NCBI GenBank assembly: GCA_027064085.1
Contig: JAMOQH010000183.1
Span: 1 to 5,707 of the forward strand
DNA from: a bacterium
Lineage (GTDB): Bacteria > UBP6 > JAFGXH01
DNA length: 5,707 bases
Reading direction: 5' to 3'
Of this stretch, positions 1-5,707 are shown in pieces. Below the pieces are notes generated by a model, which saw nothing but the letters and a program-made list of their open reading frames with translations, searched no databases and had not been told where the DNA came from. The position numbers and the translations under genes are program-made. Within the stretch, counting starts at the first letter, position 1; each line of letters opens with the position of its first letter.

Positions 1-270
1 AATTTGTTTTTATAATTTTAATGATGTACGTTTTACTATCAGGATTTCTATAATTATCAAAGAGTTAAGTCGTATGATTCGCAAAAAAAAAGTACTCAAA
101 AATTTAACGATAAAATATCTTCAAAATCGGATTCTGAACTTGCAACAAAAATAAAGATAGACAAATATTTTCGGTTTCGTAATTTTCAAACTGGTTTTGG
201 GGTTTACTTCTTATTCCCGATTAAATGATTTTTCGGGCGGAGGATTTTCTAATCGTAAAATGTTTTGTGA
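1..270. other. AT-rich stretch without a supportable gene
   Basis: No long reading frame crosses this stretch on either strand. Frame 2 stays open from the window edge to a TAA at 152-154 and would give about 50 lysine-rich, low-complexity residues. Frame 3 gives a hydrophobic tail ending at a TAA at 51-53. Either could be the cut-off end of an upstream gene, but neither has recognisable protein character. A run of nine A lies at 83-91. A short inverted repeat (CCCGA 216-220 with TCGGG 233-237) has no T-run after it. I see no RNA gene, insertion-sequence end or attachment site here. Confidence 0.5.
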
Positions 271-273
271 TCG

Positions 274-302
274 GAGCTAGGCACGGACTGGTAGCTCTTT
301 TT
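274..302 (+). terminator. weak rho-independent terminator-like hairpin
   Basis: GAGCTA (274-279) pairs with TAGCTC (292-297) across a 12-base loop and is directly followed by five T (298-302). This is the shape of an intrinsic terminator. The stem is only six pairs (seven with a G-T wobble) and half of them are A-T, so it would be weak. It would end transcripts entering from the left and insulate gene 1. No gene upstream can be named, so its client is unknown. Confidence 0.35.
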
Positions 303-329
303 GAAAAATAATTGAATCGGCATAACACA

Positions 330-357
330 CAGCTTCACGCCGTTGGCGTGACAGCTG
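330..357. repeat. strong bulged inverted repeat (hairpin) in a GC-rich island
   Basis: CAGCTTCACGCC (330-341) pairs with GGCGTGA (345-351) and AGCTG (353-357). The loop is GTT and there is a single bulged C at 352, giving 12 paired bases. It stands out because the surrounding DNA is mostly A+T, while 271-360 is about half G+C. No T-run follows on the + strand, so it does not look like a terminator. It could be a dispersed palindromic repeat unit, a protein-binding operator or an RNA structure. Its right arm overlaps the possible -35 of the promoter of gene 1. Confidence 0.6.
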
Positions 358-382
358 CCACTCATACAAACATATAATTTTG
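348..382 (+). promoter_or_regulatory. putative promoter of the serpin-like/WG-repeat lipoprotein gene
   Basis: A perfect TATAAT lies at 373-378. GTGACA at 348-353 matches the -35 consensus in five of six bases, but the spacer is 19 bp, longer than the usual 17. The same bases also read TAATTTTG (375-382), which fits the Bacteroidota -7 element TAnnTTTG. No TTTG lies at the expected -33 position. Transcription would begin near 385, leaving a leader of only about 14 nt that holds the ribosome binding site. AT-rich DNA yields such boxes by chance, so confidence is moderate. Confidence 0.4.
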
Positions 383-398
383 AGATATTGGAGGATTA

Positions 399-3038
399 AT
401 GAAATTTGCTAAATATAAACATATAATATCAACTGTTGTACTATTATCAATATATTTGCTGTTAGTTATTGGATTAGCAGGATGTAAGAGTGATGATGAC
501 GACGGATTAGAAATGACAGAAAGTGAAACAAAAAGTATAATAACACCAATCCTTGATATAAAAATTGAAAAAAGAAAAAACCTAATATTTTGCGGAAGTT
601 TTCAACTTGCTTGGAATGAACTGAACAAAGAAATTAAACCAGGAAATATTAAATTAGCAGGAAATCCTGCAATTGTTAATTATCTTAACAAAGGTCATTT
701 TAAAGAGACTAATATTTCAGATCAGAATTATATTGCTGTTGCTGGTAAGGCCACTCAAGAAAATTTAGATAAATTATCCAAAAGACTTAAAAAGTTTGAT
801 GATTCAGTTAAAAAACCGAATATTATTGTAGATCCAAATTCCTATTTTGCCTATTCCTACTTAACAAAGCAATTATCATTCAAAAAAGAATTTGAAGCAG
901 ATTTAGATATTAAATTTAAGAATAATAATAAAAGTAGTTTTGTAAAAGGTTTTGGGATTTCAAGCTTTAATTCTGACAATTTCAAGGATATAACACGTTC
1001 ACATCAAGTCAGTATTTTAAATTATAAGAATGATAATGATTTTGTTATAAAACTAATTTCAGAAGACAATGATGATGAACTAATATTAGCTAAAATTGAG
1101 CCTGAGAGCACCTTGCTAAAAACAATCAAAGCAGTTCAAAAAAGAATACATAACCAAAAATCTTCAGTTTTAGAAGAAAATGAAATACTTAAAATCCCCG
1201 TAATAGATTTAGACATTAATAAACAGTATAATGAATTATTAAATAAGCATTTTTCAAACATTTTTTTTCAAGATTATTATCTCAATAATGCCTTACAGAC
1301 TATAAAATTTAGATTAGATGAAAAAGGTGCATCATTAATATCTACAGTAATTTTAAGAACTGATTTTGGTATTGAAATTGAAGAAGGTAAGCAAAAGAAG
1401 CCAAGAAAATTTATATTCGATAAACCTTTTTTACTTTTATTGAAGGAAAAAGAAGCAGAATTCCCTTATTATGCAACTTGGTTTGGCAATGATGAGTTAT
1501 TTAATGTTTTATCAACGGAAAACCTAAGTTTACTTTATACAAAAAAAGACCCTAATATTGGTAGCATAGATATGATTTTTGAAGAATTAAGAGAAAGAAA
1601 TGATAATCTATTTTTTCCTTACAAAATTGATAAAAAATGGGGATACAAAGATGAAGTTGATAAAGTAGTAATTAAACCTGAATATGATAGCCTATTTTGT
1701 TTTCAAGAAGGATTAGCTTTGGTAATGAAAAATAATAAATGGGGATTTATTAATAAAAAAGGTGATCTCATAATAGATTATCAATTTAATGAAGGGTCAT
1801 CATTCTCGTCAGGTCTTGCTGCTGTTAAAATAGATAATAGTTGGGGCTATATTAATAAAATGGGTGAAGTTATTATTAAACCCAAATATGCATTAGCTTT
1901 ACCTTTTTATAATAATATTGCTAGAGTATTAGATGATGAATGGTTATTTATTGATAAAAGTGGAAGAATTAAATATAATTTAGGGGTTCGTTTTTATTCT
2001 AGAGAAACTTATCATGATATTGTAATTATCTTTATCCAAACTGGTACAGAAATGGATTCTAACTGGAACAAAATGCCAATAGGTTATCATCTTGTGATAA
2101 ACATAAATGATGAAGAAAATATGTTTAGAAAATTTGATAATCTTATTACTTATGATAGTATGGTTTTAGTTAGAAATGATGGTAATAGTGGTGCTCTTGA
2201 TAAAGATTTAAACATTATTGTCCCTTATGATTATAAAGGGTTAGTAGGATCTGATAGTCATATATTAGCTGCTAAAAAAGATAGTTTATGGGGTTTAATT
2301 GATATTAATAACCAGCAAATAATTGATTACAAATATTCTGATGCAAAAATTGTTAATGGTATTCCATGTTTAAAAAAAGACAATAAATGGAATATTTTTA
2401 CTCCATTTAATAAAATGAAGTTATTGTTTGAAGTTGATGAATTACAAGCATTTAAATCTAATCACATGGGAACGAATTATATTGAGATTAAAGGTGAAAA
2501 AATATTAGAATCTGAATTCTCATTTGCATTTGAGATTATTGCATCTGCTCCTAGAGCAATATCATCAGAAAGACAAAAGTTAATCGAAGAAATATCATTG
2601 TTTGACAAAATGACTAATGATATTCAAAAATTTGAAGATACTTTTGTATGGTATAAATCAGATAAAAAAATGGGTTTAATAAATACTAAAACAGATATAA
2701 TTACAGAACCCATTTATGATAACATTCGACCAATAGATTTTGGTTTTGCAAAAATTTGGCAAAATTCAAAAGTAGGTTTAGTAAATAACAGTGGGGAAAT
2801 CATCCTCAAACCGGTTTGCAATTCAATAACTGATTTTGAATGGTACGGGAGTTGTAAGTATAGTAAATTTAATATAGATGGCTTATTTGGATTACTTGAC
2901 TATCAAGGAAACGTTTTTATAGAAGCAAAATATGATGAAATAAAAGACATTGGAGATGGGAAAACTGTTCTTAGCCTAAATGGGGAAGTAAGAGAACTTG
3001 AATTTGATGAGTTAATGAATATCGCTAAGAGTAAATAA
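399..3038 (+). CDS. lipoprotein with a serpin-like N-terminal domain and C-terminal WG repeats
   Basis: This complete 879-residue gene starts at ATG 399, four bases after a clear GGAGG (390-394). The signal peptide (MKFAKYKHII, then a hydrophobic stretch) ends in a lipobox, LAGC at 26-29. Cys29 should therefore be lipidated; Lys follows at +2, so outer-membrane placement is plausible. Residues 58-370 resemble a divergent serpin. NLIFCGSFQLAWNEL (61-75) sits where serpins have N-x-x-F-S-P-x-S, FAYSYLTKQLSFKKEF (150-165) resembles the LVNAIYFKGxW strand, DEKG (307-310) is the hinge, and FDKPF (340-344) begins the C-terminal strand. From about 404 to 865 run WG-type repeats. They usually mediate binding or scaffolding, and their role here is unknown. 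The hinge carries Leu312 and Ile313? positions where inhibitory serpins use small residues, so antiprotease activity is doubtful. The domain calls come from reading motifs, without a profile search. Confidence 0.9.
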   Translation: MKFAKYKHIISTVVLLSIYLLLVIGLAGCKSDDDDGLEMTESETKSIITPILDIKIEKRKNLIFCGSFQLAWNELNKEIKPGNIKLAGNPAIVNYLNKGHFKETNISDQNYIAVAGKATQENLDKLSKRLKKFDDSVKKPNIIVDPNSYFAYSYLTKQLSFKKEFEADLDIKFKNNNKSSFVKGFGISSFNSDNFKDITRSHQVSILNYKNDNDFVIKLISEDNDDELILAKIEPESTLLKTIKAVQKRIHNQKSSVLEENEILKIPVIDLDINKQYNELLNKHFSNIFFQDYYLNNALQTIKFRLDEKGASLISTVILRTDFGIEIEEGKQKKPRKFIFDKPFLLLLKEKEAEFPYYATWFGNDELFNVLSTENLSLLYTKKDPNIGSIDMIFEELRERNDNLFFPYKIDKKWGYKDEVDKVVIKPEYDSLFCFQEGLALVMKNNKWGFINKKGDLIIDYQFNEGSSFSSGLAAVKIDNSWGYINKMGEVIIKPKYALALPFYNNIARVLDDEWLFIDKSGRIKYNLGVRFYSRETYHDIVIIFIQTGTEMDSNWNKMPIGYHLVININDEENMFRKFDNLITYDSMVLVRNDGNSGALDKDLNIIVPYDYKGLVGSDSHILAAKKDSLWGLIDINNQQIIDYKYSDAKIVNGIPCLKKDNKWNIFTPFNKMKLLFEVDELQAFKSNHMGTNYIEIKGEKILESEFSFAFEIIASAPRAISSERQKLIEEISLFDKMTNDIQKFEDTFVWYKSDKKMGLINTKTDIITEPIYDNIRPIDFGFAKIWQNSKVGLVNNSGEIILKPVCNSITDFEWYGSCKYSKFNIDGLFGLLDYQGNVFIEAKYDEIKDIGDGKTVLSLNGEVRELEFDELMNIAKSK
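570..1508 (+). other. serpin-like domain of the lipoprotein (residues 58-370)
   Basis: About 310 residues follow the order of serpin landmarks: the buried N-terminal helix motif (61-75), a strand-3A-like segment (150-165), NYKNDNDFVIKL (208-219) where serpins have Y-K-G-x-x-L-x-M, the hinge RLDEKGA (305-311), and a FIFDKPFLLLLKEKEAEF segment (338-355). The last resembles the FNKPFVFLMIEQ strand of alpha-1-antitrypsin. Classical serpins have about 350-380 residues, so this one is compact. From the hinge Gly310 to Phe340 is 30 residues against 22 in alpha-1-antitrypsin, so the exposed loop is longer. The loop lacks the alanine-rich run of inhibitory members. A non-inhibitory, structural or binding role is more likely. 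The alternative is a convergent beta/alpha domain with chance similarity. Confidence 0.6.
1608..2993 (+). repeat. WG-repeat array (about residues 404-865)
   Basis: Units of about 33-34 residues recur with the pattern xxWGxI-N-KxG-xII-x-xYD. The WG position falls at W414, W448, W482, W515 (WL), S597 (SG), W631, W664 (WN), M758 (MG), V792 (VG) and F830 (FG). Spacing is 33-34 within clusters. The array is broken by divergent stretches at about 530-590 and 690-745, where the repeat is hard to see; the second contains a helical, Glu/Ser-rich insert. Good units come first, and later ones lose the tryptophan. The repeats are similar in protein but not in DNA, so they look old. Confidence 0.8.
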
Positions 3039-3217
3039 AACAATTTTGATGTTATATTTAAACCATCAAGATTCAAATTATTGTTGCAATTTGCTTGTAA
3101 CAAACGTGTCAGTTCTCCTAGTGAAAGAAAAGCAAGAAGATCTAATAAACTTGTTTTAGTAAATTTTTACTTGATTCAAAAATAAAAGAAATTAAAAGAG
3201 AGTTGGATGGATGGTCT
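3039..3217 (+). other. intergenic spacer between the two exported-protein genes
   Basis: The spacer is 179 bp, very AT-rich and without a gene. It holds two hairpin-forming repeats (3042-3073 and 3081-3103), neither followed by a T-run. It also holds a short palindrome AGTAAATTTTTACT (3158-3171). I see no convincing promoter for the downstream gene. Without a clear terminator, readthrough from the lipoprotein gene is possible, but 179 bp is long for a tight operon. Confidence 0.5.
3042..3103 (+). terminator. two tandem stem-loops after the lipoprotein gene, possible weak terminator
   Basis: AATTTTGATG (3042-3051) pairs with CATCAAGATT (3064-3073) in ten pairs, one a wobble, over a 12-base loop. 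Eight bases further on, TTGTTGCAA (3081-3089) pairs with TTGTAACAA (3095-3103) in nine pairs, one a wobble, over a TTTGC loop. The first begins four bases after the stop codon, a typical place for a 3' end structure. The stems are AT-rich and no T-run follows either, so termination is uncertain. RNA 3' end protection is an alternative. Confidence 0.3.
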
Positions 3218-5707
3218 ATGAAAAAGTTATTTATTTTAATCTTGTTATTGCTAAGCATAGCATTAATGGGTGAAACTTATTACGTATCAATTAATGGAGA
3301 TGATGAGGATGCTGGAACTAGCCAAATGCCTTTCAGAACAATACAGCATGCAATTTCAACCGCAGTAGATAATAATGTCACAGCAGAAATATTTATTGAA
3401 TATGGAGAATATAACGAAAATATTTCTATTTTATCTGATAACTCTGATTTAACATCTTTAGTTATTACTGGAGTAATAAACGATCAAAATCAAGATTATC
3501 CAATGATAAATGGATCAAATAATGGCGATGTGATCTATGTTCATTTCACAAATTTATCTTTAACTTTAAATAACTTAGCCATACTCAATTCAGGAAATGT
3601 GAGTAATTTATTATATCCCAATGATCCTAATTCAGTTTCAATTAATGATAGCGGGATAAATTTGGTTCGTTCTTTAAATACGATTATTAATAACATTTCT
3701 TTTTCAAATTGTCTAACTTCTTTATGTGTTCGAAATTCATCGCTTACAATTCAAGATTGTGATTTTCAGAATGCTAAGTTACCTCAACATCCTGATTATG
3801 CGAATTACTACATTTTTTTGTATCCATATACAGCCAACTATGTATCAACATCTATCACAATTGAGAATTGTAATTTCCTTGAATCAAACAATACATTAAA
3901 TACCATATTAAGATCTGTTAGAGTTGGTTTTAATGTAAATAACTGTCTATTTGAAGGTAATACAACTCCATTAAAACTGACAAATATTGGCTCATTATGC
4001 TCTGATTATTATGCTAATATATCTGATTCCATATTTAATATTGCATCACCATTTCATGTTTTTAGATTATATAATTCTGCTGTTACATTTGTTAATAACG
4101 TAATAAATGTTCCAGTATATGGTAGTGGTGCTAGTAGCTCAATATTTTTTATACACCAATATGATATAGCAACACGGGGATGGAATAATTTATTATTACA
4201 AAACAATAGATTCATTTTGAATAGACATTTACTAAATTTGTATCAAGTACTAAGTTCATATGAATTTAATATTGAAATGAAGAATAATACTTTTGATGGT
4301 TCAAATTATGCTATTTTTTATGAAAGCAGTAATAATTTATATGATTTATCAAATACGAATGTTAATAGTTTTAGTAATAATATCTTTGCTGGTAATATGT
4401 ATTTAACGATAGATCATTTGGGATACATAGAAACATTAGATATTGGTTATAACTGCTTTCCTGAAAATTTTGATACGTCTCCTTACTCAAATGACTTCTT
4501 GAACAACTTTGTTGAGATGAACATTTTTTGTGATCCAGTTTTCAATGACACTGATAATGATGATTACACACTTTTTTTTGAAAATGGTAGTAACCATAGT
4601 CCATGTATAGATGCAGGTGATCCCAACAGTGATTTTGATCCTGATGGTACCTTTGCAGATATGGGGTTTTCTTATTATCATCATGACGGATATAGTCATT
4701 TATTTGATGATGGCATACATTGGGTTTCTTTTCCAGTTCTTAATGAACAGGAATACTATACTGGATTTAGTGATTATTATGAACAAGCATATACTTTAAA
4801 TGGTGATTATGGAATATTCCAAAATCCATCAACAGGCTACAGTACAATAGATGGTTTCTCAAGGATAGATGGTAAACGTATAGGCTCAGCTGAAATGTAC
4901 ATTGAACCAGTAGGTATAAATTACTCAGATAATGATATCGGTTTCGGGAATATGTTATTCCGACATGAAGGTTATCAAATAACTATAGAAGATAGTAATC
5001 AGGAAACTCCTTTTACAACTTATGGTAGTCTATATGATAATGTACCATTACCGTCACAGCTAGACATGGATACAGGTGAATATCACTGGTTAGGATATTG
5101 GCTCTTAGAATCCAAAAATATTGTTGATGCTTTTGGTGATTTTTGGGAAGATGTTGAAAAAATAAAATCTCAGGATTGGTATTATGATAGACAAAGCATT
5201 ATTAGGGATATTGGAGGAGCTATAAAACCATCTCAAGAGACTGAAGGTAAAGTAATGGAATATGGAAAAGCTTACATGATTTGGTTTAAAGGTGATCCTT
5301 TTGTTACACCTCCTATTGCAGGTTTTAAATGGGATGATAATTCTCAATCTTCTGTTCCATTGATGAGAAGTATACCAGAAAATTTTGAATTTACAGAGAA
5401 GACAAATTATGAAGCAATTGATCTGCTTAATATTCCAGCTGGTGTAGAAGAGATTGGTGTATTTGAGAATGGAATATGCCTTGGTGCGGTAGTTGTTCAA
5501 GATAGTTCAGAGCAGGTCTTGGTTTATAGTGATGCTGTAAACAGAGACGCAGGTAATTTTACTTTTGAATTATTTACTGGAGCTAGATTTACAGAAAAGA
5601 TCAAAAAGTATAAAGTGCTAAATTTTCGATCTGGTGAATTTGAATCTAAGCCGCTCACCGCAGGTAGAAATGAATATTCTGTAATAAGATTTAATTCAGA
5701 TTATGAT
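3218..5707 (+). CDS. secreted parallel beta-helix protein, 3' end cut off by the window
   Basis: The frame stays open from ATG 3218 to the last base (830 codons, no stop), so the C-terminus is missing. This start is preferred because MKKLFILILLLLSIALMG is a textbook signal peptide and GGATGG (3206-3211) lies at a suitable distance. The nearest in-frame stop upstream is TAA 3146. YYVSINGDDEDAG and PFRTIQHAI (about 21-48) match the opening of DUF1565-type right-handed beta-helix proteins. Rungs of the NN-x-F type follow to about residue 390. SPCIDAGDP (461-469) with a D-x-D-x-DG stretch and DMG (481-483) closes the helix domain. A second module begins at about 498 (WVSFP, W502; WLGYWL 624-629; DWYYD from 653; EYGKAY 681-686; EEIGVFENGICLGAVVV 744-760). 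I recognise its style from large exported proteins of Cloacimonadota-like bacteria. The substrate and function are unknown: adhesion or polysaccharide binding are guesses. A sorting domain may follow beyond the edge. Confidence 0.88.
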   Translation, partial: MKKLFILILLLLSIALMGETYYVSINGDDEDAGTSQMPFRTIQHAISTAVDNNVTAEIFIEYGEYNENISILSDNSDLTSLVITGVINDQNQDYPMINGSNNGDVIYVHFTNLSLTLNNLAILNSGNVSNLLYPNDPNSVSINDSGINLVRSLNTIINNISFSNCLTSLCVRNSSLTIQDCDFQNAKLPQHPDYANYYIFLYPYTANYVSTSITIENCNFLESNNTLNTILRSVRVGFNVNNCLFEGNTTPLKLTNIGSLCSDYYANISDSIFNIASPFHVFRLYNSAVTFVNNVINVPVYGSGASSSIFFIHQYDIATRGWNNLLLQNNRFILNRHLLNLYQVLSSYEFNIEMKNNTFDGSNYAIFYESSNNLYDLSNTNVNSFSNNIFAGNMYLTIDHLGYIETLDIGYNCFPENFDTSPYSNDFLNNFVEMNIFCDPVFNDTDNDDYTLFFENGSNHSPCIDAGDPNSDFDPDGTFADMGFSYYHHDGYSHLFDDGIHWVSFPVLNEQEYYTGFSDYYEQAYTLNGDYGIFQNPSTGYSTIDGFSRIDGKRIGSAEMYIEPVGINYSDNDIGFGNMLFRHEGYQITIEDSNQETPFTTYGSLYDNVPLPSQLDMDTGEYHWLGYWLLESKNIVDAFGDFWEDVEKIKSQDWYYDRQSIIRDIGGAIKPSQETEGKVMEYGKAYMIWFKGDPFVTPPIAGFKWDDNSQSSVPLMRSIPENFEFTEKTNYEAIDLLNIPAGVEEIGVFENGICLGAVVVQDSSEQVLVYSDAVNRDAGNFTFELFTGARFTEKIKKYKVLNFRSGEFESKPLTAGRNEYSVIRFNSDYD
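3566..4393 (+). repeat. beta-helix rungs with NN-x-F / N-C-x-F motif
   Basis: Asn/Cys-rich turns followed by a hydrophobic residue recur at residues N118-N119, N158-N159, D180-C181, N217-C218, N241-N242-C243, D270, N293-N294, N329-N330, N356-N357 and N387-N388. Spacing is 20-40 residues. Asn ladders stacked inside turns are typical of right-handed parallel beta-helices, as in pectate-lyase-like folds. Several rungs carry Cys (160s, 181, 218, 243), which could stack as well. No catalytic signature of a pectate lyase or glycosidase is visible. Confidence 0.65.

Noticed and set aside
216-255. Inverted repeats CCCGA/TCGGG and CGATTA/TAATCG as a terminator
   Set aside because: The stems are five to six pairs with large loops, and no T-run follows on either strand.
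225-311. Plus-strand frame of 28 codons ending just before the strong hairpin
   Set aside because: There is no ribosome binding site before its ATG, and it is too short to judge. It also covers the terminator-like hairpin.
249-365. Minus-strand frame of 38 codons across both hairpins
   Set aside because: Its translation is dictated by the inverted repeats, and there is no ribosome binding site or known similarity.
319-365. Integron attC site
   Set aside because: GCATAAC (320-326) resembles one core site, but the matching GTTATGC or GTTRRRY partner is absent before the next gene, and no integrase is in the window.
1261-1268. Run of eight T in the lipoprotein gene, with a similar run at 4572-4579 in the beta-helix gene, as phase-variation tracts
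   Set aside because: Both runs are in frame (Phe codons), the reading frame continues cleanly on both sides, and such runs are expected by chance in DNA this rich in A+T.
2903-3103. Minus-strand frame of 66 codons over the end of the lipoprotein gene
   Set aside because: It mostly overlaps the coding end of the real gene in antisense, has no ribosome binding site I can see and has no protein-like features.
4487-4699. Minus-strand frame of 70 codons
   Set aside because: It lies inside the beta-helix gene, and its Ile/Val/Lys-rich translation is what antisense AT-rich DNA gives.
4611-4799. Plus-strand frame of 62 codons
   Set aside because: It is a shifted frame inside the well-supported SPCIDAGDP region of the beta-helix gene, with no own ribosome binding site.
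5105-5500. Minus-strand frame of 131 codons
   Set aside because: It is wholly antisense to the second module of the beta-helix gene, whose forward frame has clear motifs. The antisense translation looks like random Phe/Ile/Asn-rich sequence.

Overview
The window is very AT-rich bacterial DNA. It carries two long genes on the + strand: a complete one at 399-3038, and one at 3218-5707 that is still open when the window ends. Both encode exported proteins. The first has a lipoprotein signal peptide and the second a Sec signal peptide. The repeat-rich extracellular architecture, the tail style of the second protein (SPCIDAGDP plus a D-x-D-x-DG stretch and DMG, then a module with WVSFP, WLGYWL and EYGKAY motifs) and the low GC point to an anaerobic Gram-negative lineage of the Cloacimonadota or Bacteroidota/FCB type. 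Cloacimonadota is my best guess. This rests on recognising the protein style, not on a database search.

Layout. Positions 1-398 hold no gene I can support. They may contain the decayed or cut-off end of an upstream unit. Within them lies a GC-rich island (about half G+C over 271-360) with a weak terminator-like hairpin (274-302) and a strong, near-perfect bulged hairpin (330-357). A TATAAT box at 373-378 and a GGAGG ribosome binding site at 390-394 follow and lead into gene 1.

Gene 1 (879 aa) is a lipoprotein with lipobox LAGC, Cys29. Its residues 58-370 look like a divergent serpin fold, with a DEKG hinge followed by an F-D-K-P-F strand as in classical serpins. A long array of WG-type beta repeats follows (about 404-865). 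The serpin hinge is degenerate, so protease inhibition is doubtful.

A 179-bp spacer with two modest hairpins and no clear terminator separates the genes. Gene 2 (at least 830 aa) has a Sec signal peptide, a DUF1565-like start, a parallel beta-helix built of NN-x-F type rungs, and a C-terminal module seen in large secreted proteins of Cloacimonadota-like genomes. Its true C-terminus, where a sorting signal would be expected, lies outside the window.

The two genes may belong to the same surface-protein repertoire, but nothing in the sequence proves a shared pathway. The most interesting items are the serpin-like/WG-repeat lipoprotein fusion and the structured GC-rich island in front of it.
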